Under the pieces are notes generated by a model, which was given only the letters and a program-made list of their open reading frames with translations, made no database searches and was not told the origin of the DNA. Shown in pieces: positions 13,553 to 21,236 of a DNA stretch of 22,261 nucleotides. This DNA is from a virus, in the IMG/VR virus record IMGVR_UViG_3300037635_004294, positions 1 to 22,261 of that record, one strand, 5' to 3'. Within the stretch, counting starts at the first letter, position 1, and each line of letters begins with the position of its first letter. The position numbers and the translations under genes were made by a program.

Positions 13553-14430
13553 AAGTGCCTCAGAAGTCTATCGTATCCCACACAAGCCTCCGGCAAGTTT
13601 TCATAATAATCTTTTTTGTTAAACTCTGCAATTTTAATATCGCTGGTTTTTGATCTAATTTCGTGCTTGAGCTTACGGATTGTGCGATTGACGCTAGTAG
13701 CTCTAATCTTGTAGTGTTTGAGTTTTCCATTTGGTCCATATCCATTTGACGGGCCCTTCAAGCCTCTTACTTCCATCTCGTGTAAAAGTTTGAAACGAGC
13801 CATCGTTTCTGAGTAGTTAAAGTCTTTTATTTGTTCGGCTGTGAGCAGGGAGACTGCGCAAACATCCTTTACGGGTGTTCGGCCATCAATGCGGTCTGAT
13901 GGATAGAACCACATTTCTTTTGTGAAACAGTCATCTGTCTCTATGAGATCAATTTGTTGCTTACCGCCTCTGTTGATTGCTATCCAATCATAGCATATAT
14001 ATTTGTCGAGGGCAAGTGTTTTTTCTATAACAAATCCCGATGCATTATTATCGTAGAAATAGTGACACGTGTTAAATTCTATTTCTGCTATTTTAGAATA
14101 TTCATTTGAGCAGACTATCTTATTATCTATTTTTCGCAAAGATGTGCAAAGGTTCGATAAAGGACTCTTTGACTCAAGCGATAATATAAATAATAACCGT
14201 TCCCACAACAAAGTTTTAGGAATGCCAACGATAAGTTCTTCAGATGTAGTCTTTATCTTTGTTGGTTTATTGTCGAGCCCCACAGATTCGAGATCAAGTT
14301 CAGGGTCAAGATAGTCGAATCTAAACGGTCTATCATACTCAGAATACAATAAGGGATAATGATGAGTAAATGCAAATAAAACCGCTTCAAAAGAACTGCC
14401 AACAACTACGTTGTCATATTCATAATTCAT
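13549..14430 (-). CDS. Rossmann-like protein of unknown function
   Basis: 293 residues. The start YDNVVVGSSFEAVLFAF has the strand-loop-helix pattern of FAD/NAD-binding oxidoreductases, but the loop is GSSFEA rather than GxGxxG, so cofactor binding is uncertain. A basic C-terminal region (KHYKIRATSVNRTIRKLKHEI) follows an otherwise unremarkable middle. I find no full family match by eye. It overlaps the nucleotidyltransferase-like gene by four bases and the endolysin gene by 11, so it belongs to the same operon. A UDP-galactopyranose mutase-like or other nucleotide-sugar step is possible only by association. Confidence 0.65.
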   Translation of the reverse strand: MNYEYDNVVVGSSFEAVLFAFTHHYPLLYSEYDRPFRFDYLDPELDLESVGLDNKPTKIKTTSEELIVGIPKTLLWERLLFILSLESKSPLSNLCTSLRKIDNKIVCSNEYSKIAEIEFNTCHYFYDNNASGFVIEKTLALDKYICYDWIAINRGGKQQIDLIETDDCFTKEMWFYPSDRIDGRTPVKDVCAVSLLTAEQIKDFNYSETMARFKLLHEMEVRGLKGPSNGYGPNGKLKHYKIRATSVNRTIRKLKHEIRSKTSDIKIAEFNKKDYYENLPEACVGYDRLLRHL

Positions 14431-15421
14431 CTAATATTTTTTTAATGTCCAAGCCAGCGCAATCAATTTTTTCCTTGCTAACATGGTAGTGACTAATGAA
14501 GCCGCTAAACTTACCATATTTAGCGCCCTGTTCATACCCCTTAGAAGTTGTACCGAATTGGTTTGTGGGTGTTTGTAAGGGGACACCGGCAGATGTGTTA
14601 ATTGCTTTCCAGAGCGCTTTGAGTGCCTCAATTTGTTGAGGGTAAAACCCAGTAAAATCACCTAACTCTTCGCCATGTACACGGGCACCAGAAACAATTG
14701 GCCTTTCGCCGAAGCCGTTACGTTTATACCAATCTTGATACTTGGGGTAATAGGCGTTCGAGATTTCCACTCCGACCGAAGCTCGATTAACACGCTCTGA
14801 ACCTGCGTGCCAAGCTCCGTGCTGCATATCCAACGTTTGGTAAATTGTTCCATCGTTGTCTATCAAGAAGTGTACTGAAATTCCTCGTTTATCGAGCACT
14901 GTTTGACAAGAACGCGATGATAAACACACATCCCAGTGGTTGACGAATAGACGAACACCCCTTTTAGGGCGGCCAGTATAATCATAGTAGGAACCTTTTT
15001 TAGTCTTCATACCTCCGGTTTCTGACCAGAGGACCACTTTGTCCCACTCAATAGAATGAAATTCTCCATTATAAACAATATAATTGGAATATTGACAGTC
15101 AGTCGGCTTATAGTCATCGATATCTGCCTGTCGCTCTGTCCAGATGCGTCGATATGTCATAGGGCCGCATAGGCCATCAGGAGATATCCCAGCTGTGCGT
15201 TGCCATTTTTTTATTGCCCTGACGAGTTGTTCGTCAAAATATTTTTGACCAAACCACGACGGATCCCAGCCTAAATTTTTAGCCGATGATTCATTATAAA
15301 AATTCTTATCAATACCCATATTTTCTTCTTTGGTGTGTTGGACAGGTTGCTTGTTACTACCTTGTAAATAGTCCCAAAACGTAATTATCCAATACCAAAT
15401 TAAACGTATTGCCTCTAACAT
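14420..15421 (-). CDS. N-acetylmuramoyl-L-alanine amidase (endolysin)
   Basis: 333 residues if the first ATG (15421) is used. A peptidoglycan-binding domain (about 52-95, with GISPDGLCGPMTYRRIW) is followed by an Amidase_2 domain. The zinc ligands are likely His162 (VNHWD), His313 (SHYHV) and Cys321 (IDCAG), with the eight-residue His-Cys spacing of T7 lysozyme; HGAWHAG (201-207) is the typical substrate-side motif. It cleaves the amide bond between muramic acid and the peptide stem for lysis. Two starts compete: 15421 has GAGG at good spacing and adds a hydrophobic, Trp-rich N-terminus (IRLIWYWIITFWDYL) but overlaps the GroES-like gene by 65 bases; 15319 (MGIDKNF) has a weak site and no overlap. 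The longer form could be a signal-anchor-release endolysin. Confidence 0.92.
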   Translation of the reverse strand: MLEAIRLIWYWIITFWDYLQGSNKQPVQHTKEENMGIDKNFYNESSAKNLGWDPSWFGQKYFDEQLVRAIKKWQRTAGISPDGLCGPMTYRRIWTERQADIDDYKPTDCQYSNYIVYNGEFHSIEWDKVVLWSETGGMKTKKGSYYDYTGRPKRGVRLFVNHWDVCLSSRSCQTVLDKRGISVHFLIDNDGTIYQTLDMQHGAWHAGSERVNRASVGVEISNAYYPKYQDWYKRNGFGERPIVSGARVHGEELGDFTGFYPQQIEALKALWKAINTSAGVPLQTPTNQFGTTSKGYEQGAKYGKFSGFISHYHVSKEKIDCAGLDIKKILDEL

Positions 15422-15641
15422 TTACTTCCTCTATCATAGACTTGTCTACTATTAACCAACTATCTTCACTAAGGGAGTCTGCAAATCTTACTTCTGAGTC
15501 CCATGATTTGACTTTAACGCAGACATGTCTCGCCTCCTCTTTCTTAAAATCAGCCGGAAGTAGGATTCCACTATCGGTCTGCGGCTGCTTGTCTGGCTCT
15601 ACATCAATATGAACATATCGATTTAATGGTTTAAATTGCAT
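15357..15641 (-). CDS. GroES-like co-chaperonin
   Basis: 94 residues from the ATG at 15639-15641, with AGGAGA just upstream; an in-frame ATG seven codons earlier is less likely because it would overlap the upstream gene. The N-terminus FKPLNRYVHIDVEP matches the GroES beginning (KPLxDRVLVKxE), followed by a mobile loop with GILLPADFK (33-41) and a C-terminal strand ending in NYVLGLFTR. It should form a ring capping the host GroEL, as gp31 does in T4. The sequence is divergent and has no GEVVAVG motif, so it may be tuned to fold a phage capsid protein. It lies between the ribonucleotide reductase and the endolysin. Confidence 0.87.
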   Translation of the reverse strand: MQFKPLNRYVHIDVEPDKQPQTDSGILLPADFKKEEARHVCVKVKSWDSEVRFADSLSEDSWLIVDKSMIEEVNVRGNTFNLVLDNYVLGLFTR

Positions 15642-15649
15642 TTTTTCTC

Positions 15650-17617
15650 CTATAATGTGCAAGTGTCGTTAGAACAGAACTTTGTTCCGGCGCCCTCTTC
15701 TTCAGTATCAATGCGCGTAATCGGTGTTATGTTTTTGATCAACTTCTCATACTGTTCTTTGGGGATCGGCTCGTATGGTGCCTGCTCGTAACCAGTTTCT
15801 TCGTATCTCAAAAAAGAAACAGCTTTAAGTCTTGACTCATACATCTCTAAAGCGTCCTTGATATTATCAGCTTCTTCTGGTTTGAATGTTACAGTAATCG
15901 AAACAGAATTATCGGCCCAGTAGTGTTGATACTGTGCTGCTATTTCAAGCTGTTCCCACATATTGACATCTCTCTTTCCCTTTATAAAATATGGCTCATG
16001 TACTGGGAACTCAACGCAAACTGTGTTGGGTGAGTAAACATCATCTTCAATAGCATAGCCCGCGCGTTTGAGCGGTTCAACTAATCGTGAGTCTTTTGAA
16101 AATCGAATTCTCCGAATATAATATTCATCTTCTGGAAAGTGAATTCCCGGTGTGGAACCATTAAGAAGCGAGACGGTTCCCGATGGCTTAATTGACGTAG
16201 TACGGATCGACTTGGGGATGCAGAGCCAGTTTGAATATTCCTCATCTAAATCTTGAATAAATTCATAAGCTTTGTCACACCACTCATACATCTCTCTGCG
16301 ACCGTGTTTATTGAAAGCCTGTACCACTCCAGATTGAGATAATCCAATCCGACGGTTTTTAAGCATTTTAGCGTTTGTTTCTGGCCAGTGTGTGTTGGAA
16401 AGCGTAATTGTTTTTCCGTAAAGATACGCTAGCTTGAGAGTGCGGAGATAATCCTCTAAATTGTCGTGCTTAGCTGGGAATGTCTCCACCAAGCAACAAA
16501 GCTCCGCATCCTCTAATTGTTGCTCAACGCAAGGATTGAAACCAGCAACATTGACATCGTCTAGTCTTTCTCCGTCTTTAAAGCGACCACGAGTTCGAGC
16601 ATTGTCAAGCCAGATGTAGCCTGGCTCTCCATTCTTTTGTGATTGTGCAGCGTGCCAAGTATAATCCATTCCCACAAGAGCATTAAAGGAGTTATTGGAG
16701 CCCCAGCGGTGATGTCTGAGTTTCTCGGAATCGTTTTTCATCTCTAAGTAGTGAGTGTCATCATGGCGACCCATCGCGAGAGCAGCTGAACGGCGAACGT
16801 TGCCGGCCACAACACAGCGACCAATAAGGTTTTCGGTATCAACAATATCTACTGACGAGATCGGTTCCCCGACCTTTTTAGAATATAACTCGATTATACT
16901 CTCGTGCAACTCCTTGAGTGGTCCGTGTCCAGAAGACGTGCCTCCAAATCCTTTGATTTCGGCACCTTCGGGCCTAATTGCTGAATAATCAAATTTTGGT
17001 ACCTTAGTTCCGAATAGAAACCCATCCAGTAGTGTGTGTACAGAATCTACCCAGCCTTCGCGTGAATCGTCAATAATTAATGTATCATTGGTGTATAGTG
17101 GTTCACAGATAGTAAGAGTTCCAGCGCCTTCGGTGTCGAACCCAACGCCGATACCGACCATCAAAGCATCCATCATCCACGCAAAAAGATAACCTCCTTT
17201 TGTGGATAAATCCTTGGTTGAACGAAACGCACAATTAAATAGTCCAGCCGCAGTGCGCTCCTCAATAAACTTGGTGCCCATCATCCACAGGCCGCGGCCC
17301 GGGGGAGTCCATTTTAGATTGAATAGGCGATCGTATGCTTCTTTCGCGGTCTTCTGTGCTTTAGCATCGTTCCATTCAAGTCCCAGAGCAAATACATGCT
17401 GCTTTTGCATATTAAACATTCCTTCGACAACACGACGACATGTCTGCCACCACTCTTCGGTGCCAGTGGCTTCAGGGTCAAATTCATTTAACCTTCTAGC
17501 ATATGTTCGCTTAAAGGTAATATAACCAAGCGGACCCCACGGTACCTCTAGATCCCTATAGGGATCAACAAAAGTGTCTGACAGTCTAAATCTGCGTATG
17601 TTGTCTATTGTTCTCAT
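15650..17617 (-). CDS. Adenosylcobalamin-dependent (class II) ribonucleotide reductase
   Basis: 655 residues resembling the monomeric Lactobacillus leichmannii-type enzyme. Seen: PPGRGLWMMGT (105-115), the redox Cys129 (LFNCAF), the catalytic centre NPCVE (361-365) with thiyl Cys363 and Glu365, the partner Cys374 or Cys375 in ELCCLVE, the substrate loop KPSGTVSLL (477-485) and the C-terminal relay pair Cys648/Cys653 (CX4C). It reduces ribonucleoside triphosphates to deoxynucleotides using B12. There is no small subunit, as expected. Because B12 is required, phage replication may depend on host cobalamin. The start overlaps the helicase stop (ATGA), and AAGGA lies upstream. The C-terminal Cys pair would need a thioredoxin, and one is encoded at 4004-4378. 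Confidence 0.95.
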   Translation of the reverse strand: MRTIDNIRRFRLSDTFVDPYRDLEVPWGPLGYITFKRTYARRLNEFDPEATGTEEWWQTCRRVVEGMFNMQKQHVFALGLEWNDAKAQKTAKEAYDRLFNLKWTPPGRGLWMMGTKFIEERTAAGLFNCAFRSTKDLSTKGGYLFAWMMDALMVGIGVGFDTEGAGTLTICEPLYTNDTLIIDDSREGWVDSVHTLLDGFLFGTKVPKFDYSAIRPEGAEIKGFGGTSSGHGPLKELHESIIELYSKKVGEPISSVDIVDTENLIGRCVVAGNVRRSAALAMGRHDDTHYLEMKNDSEKLRHHRWGSNNSFNALVGMDYTWHAAQSQKNGEPGYIWLDNARTRGRFKDGERLDDVNVAGFNPCVEQQLEDAELCCLVETFPAKHDNLEDYLRTLKLAYLYGKTITLSNTHWPETNAKMLKNRRIGLSQSGVVQAFNKHGRREMYEWCDKAYEFIQDLDEEYSNWLCIPKSIRTTSIKPSGTVSLLNGSTPGIHFPEDEYYIRRIRFSKDSRLVEPLKRAGYAIEDDVYSPNTVCVEFPVHEPYFIKGKRDVNMWEQLEIAAQYQHYWADNSVSITVTFKPEEADNIKDALEMYESRLKAVSFLRYEETGYEQAPYEPIPKEQYEKLIKNITPITRIDTEEEGAGTKFCSNDTCTL

Positions 17618-19002
17618 TTAATTTGTTTCCTTCTTAGTTTCGTGTATTTTTGTTTTAGTAGATCTTTCTGTTGTTTTTGATCAAGTGCTACCGGTGCTGT
17701 AACAACACCACTTGGTGTGTTTTGTTGTTGTGGTGTTTTCGGTAATATTTTTATGTTGACATTCGAGGTATCCATAAATATATTATACACCATTCCATCG
17801 GGTCCGTTTCTATTTTTTGCAATAAATATTTTACCTTGATTGTTCTGCTTATCTTCAATCGTACGTGACACTGAAAGGATAAAATCTGCAACAAAGCATT
17901 TATTGAACGCTTCCGAGATTTGCTCCATTGTAATAACTTCTGCACTCAGACCAGAACGGTTAGTTTGTGAAGCCGTCCAGATGGGGCACTGGAATTCTGT
18001 CGAGAGTGCTCTCAGTTCTTCATAAATAGAGCCTAACTCTTCTCTTTTCTCCTTTCTCATTTGGACAGGCTTAAGCAGATCCGCATAATCTACGATAACC
18101 ATTCCAGGAGTAATGCCCCGCTTAATAAGCCGAGAAAGATGTGCTCGGATTGTATTTGTACTAGCAGATTTGGTAGGGTACTCTTTGACAATAAGAGATC
18201 CATCGATGTCTTTAATTTCTTCATATACTTCCTCTTTAAAGTTAATTATATCAGATAATGGATATCCTGTTATACAACTATCATACCTAGTTGCAATAAC
18301 GGTATCTTGAAGCTCAAGAGTGTAGTGAACAACCGTCTTGCCTTCTTTGAGTGCTTGTGAACCTAGGTGTACAAGTACCATTGATTTTCCTGCTCCGGTT
18401 GGTGCAATAACAACCCCAAGCTCACTCTTACCTAGGCCACCGCCAGTAATGTTATCGATCTCGCTCCAACCGCTAGTAACTGGTCGGCGAAACTTTGGCA
18501 TGAAGCGCTCTTCAAAATCAGCCATATAATCATAACCAAAATTATTTTCAGAACCAAGCTTAAGGGCGTCGTTAATTGTTTTTGAGATTTCATCAAAAGA
18601 ACAGTTTTGGAGCAGACCCACAGAGGTTATCATTGCTTCTTTAAGATTTTGTTTTCTGCAGAAATCTAATGAGATTTCTTTAATATAATCAATGTCAGTG
18701 AGTTCGCGCTGATGCATTCTTGTGAAATAGTCTTCTACTTTTTCTTGAATCACCTCATCCTCTTCGTCAAGCTCCGTTTTAATGATCGTGAGCATCGCAT
18801 CTACAGAAGGATGTTTGTTGTAGCGGTGTCGGAATTGCAGCATCTTTTGAAGAAAGACGCGCAGATATTCTAACTCAATAAAGTTAGCGTCGAGCACTTC
18901 GGTGATCTGATCGGCAAATGGTCGATCTTGAAAGATAAGCTGAACTAGTCCCTCTTGGAAGGCCTTCCCGTACCTCCCAAAGTTTACTTTTTCTGCTTTC
19001 AT
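17614..19002 (-). CDS. DnaB-like replicative helicase
   Basis: 462 residues. The first 150 form a helical N-terminal domain with a long charged segment. The RecA-type motor follows: SGWSEIDNITGGGLGKSELGVV, Walker A APTGAGKS (200-207), the glutamate motif YTLELQD (227-233) and Walker B MVIVDYADLL (301-310, Asp305). An arginine-finger-like SRTIED follows. The C-terminal tail from about 425 is a low-complexity Gln/Lys segment. It unwinds DNA at the fork as a hexamer. The arrangement resembles T4 gp41 and bacterial DnaB, though DnaG-type primase was not seen here. It is the first gene after the promoter at 19027-19054. GAGGGT precedes the ATG. Confidence 0.92.
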   Translation of the reverse strand: MKAEKVNFGRYGKAFQEGLVQLIFQDRPFADQITEVLDANFIELEYLRVFLQKMLQFRHRYNKHPSVDAMLTIIKTELDEEDEVIQEKVEDYFTRMHQRELTDIDYIKEISLDFCRKQNLKEAMITSVGLLQNCSFDEISKTINDALKLGSENNFGYDYMADFEERFMPKFRRPVTSGWSEIDNITGGGLGKSELGVVIAPTGAGKSMVLVHLGSQALKEGKTVVHYTLELQDTVIATRYDSCITGYPLSDIINFKEEVYEEIKDIDGSLIVKEYPTKSASTNTIRAHLSRLIKRGITPGMVIVDYADLLKPVQMRKEKREELGSIYEELRALSTEFQCPIWTASQTNRSGLSAEVITMEQISEAFNKCFVADFILSVSRTIEDKQNNQGKIFIAKNRNGPDGMVYNIFMDTSNVNIKILPKTPQQQNTPSGVVTAPVALDQKQQKDLLKQKYTKLRRKQIK

Positions 19003-19026
19003 CAGTACCCTCGCTTAGTGTATATA

Positions 19027-19054
19027 AGTATACCTGATTTTGTCGTAAAGTCAA
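19027..19054 (-). promoter_or_regulatory. Sigma-70 promoter upstream of the helicase
   Basis: Minus strand: TTGACT (19054-19049), a 16-base spacer, then TATACT (19032-19027). Just past the -10 box the sequence carries an inverted repeat (GTATA and TATAC with a four-base gap, 19020-19033), which may be an operator or chance. It opens the long block from the helicase to the J-domain gene. Confidence 0.75.
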
Positions 19055-19062
19055 CCATAAAA

Positions 19063-20049
19063 TTAAAACATTTCTACTGCGTCGTCAAGACACTCATTAG
19101 AAATCTTGTTTAAATGTGCCTTTAGTTCTTCCCAATTTAACTCACCAAATCCATCTTCGCGCATGAGTTTAATAATCTCAGTTTTGTTAAAATCGCATTC
19201 AAAATTTTCTACAGATTCTTTCACATGTATTTTAGCCTGAACTGACATCTGTGGAGAGTATAGTTGCATCATTTTATAGTTATGCTCAATTAGGTCTTTT
19301 GCTTCTACAACATTAGTAAAAAACTTTAGTTTACTATCTTCTGATTTAGCTTCGCAGTGCCCGATCACATCATCAATGGTGTACGTTTTTGACTCCGACA
19401 AGAAGCCAATGCGCTTAGCGATTGTCTTAAATCCAGCACCTTTCACGCCCGGCAAGTTATCGGAGGCGTCCCCAATTACTGCGCGCGCTAGCGCCATATT
19501 TGTGGGGTGGATTCCTGTTTTTTCAACAATTCTTTTGGAATTCAAGATCTCATCTTTAACTGGGCGCCATAGTACTGTGGTATCATCACAGATTTGCATA
19601 AAGTCATTATCGTTTGATACAATAATTTTTTGCCAGTCTGAGAAATACTCTAATGAGCAGACGTATGAAATCACATCGTCTGCTTCAATCTCAGGCAGCA
19701 TTGTTTGAATAATTGGCATATTGTTGAGGTACTCAACCACACGACCTTGTTGCCAAATCTTGTTTTGCAATTCTTCGTCGTCTGTTAAATTATGTACAGA
19801 TCTGTTCAGTCGAATTGGCTTTCTTCCTGCTTTATAATTTTTATCCATTGTCTTGCGCTTTTTGGAGCCATTGGGACCATCCCAACAAACTACAACCGCG
19901 TTTGGTTTAGTTTGGCGCACTAATTTTTGGAGGATCTTCACAAAACCCTTTAGACCTCCAATAGGCTGTCCGTTTGTTGACACTGACGGGTCTACGATAT
20001 AGGCCCTCAAATATGCATTCAGTGCGTCTACAATTAATACTCGCTTCAT
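19063..20049 (-). CDS. 5'-3' exonuclease / flap endonuclease
   Basis: 328 residues of the FEN/PIN-like family, like T4 RNase H or the 5' nuclease of Pol I. Metal-binding acids are seen in order: Asp8 (LIVDALN), Asp57 (CWDGPNGSKKR), Glu122, Asp124 and Asp125 (EIEADD), Asp147 and Asp149 (SNDND), and Asp194 and Asp197 (GDASDN). The helix-hairpin-like H3TH region is LPGVKGAGFKTIAKRIG (199-215). It removes RNA primers and flaps behind the fork, or recesses 5' ends for recombination. The start is coupled to the UvdE stop (ATGA), with AGGA upstream. The gene is noticeably AT-rich. Confidence 0.93.
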   Translation of the reverse strand: MKRVLIVDALNAYLRAYIVDPSVSTNGQPIGGLKGFVKILQKLVRQTKPNAVVVCWDGPNGSKKRKTMDKNYKAGRKPIRLNRSVHNLTDDEELQNKIWQQGRVVEYLNNMPIIQTMLPEIEADDVISYVCSLEYFSDWQKIIVSNDNDFMQICDDTTVLWRPVKDEILNSKRIVEKTGIHPTNMALARAVIGDASDNLPGVKGAGFKTIAKRIGFLSESKTYTIDDVIGHCEAKSEDSKLKFFTNVVEAKDLIEHNYKMMQLYSPQMSVQAKIHVKESVENFECDFNKTEIIKLMREDGFGELNWEELKAHLNKISNECLDDAVEMF

Positions 20050-20981
20050 ACTGCCATCCTTTGTTTGTTCATTGTATCACGATATTCTAATAATGCAAGC
20101 TCTTTGTGCTTGGCTTCGATCATAACATCAAGATCGTGACCGTAATCGCTGAATGGGTTACGAATCATATCTGAGTGTGCTTGAGGCTTGATCTTGGGGT
20201 TGTTGTGCTCGATAGAGCGCGATTCTGCATAGTGTACGACTGGCTTAATATCGCCCCACGTAGACAAGGCTAGCTCAAGTGCTTCTTGCTCGGACTGACC
20301 GCCGGGGTGCAACATGTGATGGTGATAGTCAAATACAATCGGAATGCCGATGCGCTTGTAAACACCGTCATACAATTCTTTGGTAGAGTATAACGAAGCT
20401 TTGTCGTCGTTCTCGACCGTAAGGCGAGAGCGCACATTGTCAGGTAGGCGATCGAAGTTGCGACAGAAGTTGTCGAGAGCAAACGGCTTGTCACCGTAAG
20501 CGGCACCAACGTGGATATTGAGCTTGGCATAGGGTGTCTGCGGCAAGCCGATAAGGTCGAACAGGTCGCCGTGCACTGACAAGTCAGTCTTGGTAAGTTT
20601 GAATACACGCTCTTTGGGAGACGCTAGCTTGTTGAACGGACCGGGATGTGATGTGATACGCATACCGTGCTCGCGAGCAAAGTTACCTGCGGACAATGCG
20701 GCTGCATGGATAGCACCATAGTTGGGCATGTCGCATAAGTCATACTCGCTAGCCCATGGTACAATGTCTGATGACAACCGATAGAAGTAAATGTCGTTTT
20801 CTAGATTCCACTGCAGAATTTTACGCAGGTCGCGTAGATTTTGGAGCGCAAGCTCTGAAGCATAGTCAATACCACGTTCTTGGAACGTGCGTTTGATCAT
20901 AGTTCTGTTAGTTGTAATACGCTGTGACTTGGGGCGGTTTGAGAACCCCATGTTGATACACGCATAGCCATAGTTTCGCAT
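20046..20981 (-). CDS. uvsE: UV damage endonuclease (UvdE)
   Basis: 311 residues of the UvdE TIM-barrel family. Seen in order: the opening GYACINMGF, the arginine strand RLSSDIVPWAS (68-78), the metal-binding SHPGP (111-115), NIHVGAAYGDK (154-164), VENDD (189-193), FDYHHH (217-222) and a late His/Asp pair near YAESR. It nicks DNA on the 5' side of pyrimidine dimers and other UV lesions, starting excision repair without UvrABC. This is useful to a phage in sunlit water. It carries an excellent AAGGAGGG site and follows a near-consensus promoter, suggesting strong expression. Hand counts of two 60-base rows (20461-20520 and 20641-20700) give 32 and 34 G+C, well above a nearby exonuclease row (19261-19320, 17). 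This may reflect transfer from another genome. Confidence 0.93.
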   Translation of the reverse strand: MRNYGYACINMGFSNRPKSQRITTNRTMIKRTFQERGIDYASELALQNLRDLRKILQWNLENDIYFYRLSSDIVPWASEYDLCDMPNYGAIHAAALSAGNFAREHGMRITSHPGPFNKLASPKERVFKLTKTDLSVHGDLFDLIGLPQTPYAKLNIHVGAAYGDKPFALDNFCRNFDRLPDNVRSRLTVENDDKASLYSTKELYDGVYKRIGIPIVFDYHHHMLHPGGQSEQEALELALSTWGDIKPVVHYAESRSIEHNNPKIKPQAHSDMIRNPFSDYGHDLDVMIEAKHKELALLEYRDTMNKQRMAV

Positions 20982-21010
20982 GAATAACCCTCCTTAATTG
21001 ATTATATCTT

Positions 21011-21039
21011 ATTATAGCCAATCCCAGAGGGAAAGTCAA
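21011..21039 (-). promoter_or_regulatory. Near-perfect sigma-70 promoter upstream of uvsE
   Basis: Minus strand: TTGACT (21039-21034), a 17-base spacer, then TATAAT (21016-21011). Only one base differs from consensus. The -35 box overlaps the stop codon of the 66-residue gene. It drives uvsE and the exonuclease. Confidence 0.85.
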
Positions 21040-21236
21040 GTACTTTCTTTAAATTCGTGCCACATTTTATCTCTTCGCGATATTGCTGTTGCAATCATGT
21101 GGTGGAGCCTAGCCCAATCCGGATTTTTAGACAAAATTCTTTCTGCAATCTCGCCAGGCTGCGGAAAGCCTTCTGGAGTGTGTTCCAGGGACACGTTTTC
21201 ACAGGCGCCACACATATCGTGATGAGTTTTGCTCAT
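21036..21236 (-). CDS. Small CxxC protein of unknown function
   Basis: 66 residues. A CGAC pair (Cys9 and Cys12) near two His (His5, His6) could bind zinc. The rest looks helical and charged, with a short basic segment (ISRRDKMWHEF). The start overlaps the recA-like stop (ATGA), so it is coupled to it and probably real, but no family is recognised. Confidence 0.65.
   Translation of the reverse strand: MSKTHHDMCGACENVSLEHTPEGFPQPGEIAERILSKNPDWARLHHMIATAISRRDKMWHEFKEST

Noticed and set aside
15642-15662. Seven-codon N-terminal extension of the GroES-like protein
   Set aside because: The ATG at 15641 has AGGAGA at the right distance, and the GroES fold begins there.
17701-17739. Inverted repeat near the helicase C-terminus
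   Set aside because: It lies in a low-complexity Gln/Thr coding tail with no T tract, so it is unlikely to be a terminator.
9039-19002. Possible inteins or introns in the polymerase, reductase or helicase
   Set aside because: All three reading frames are continuous, of normal length, and the spacing between catalytic motifs is standard.
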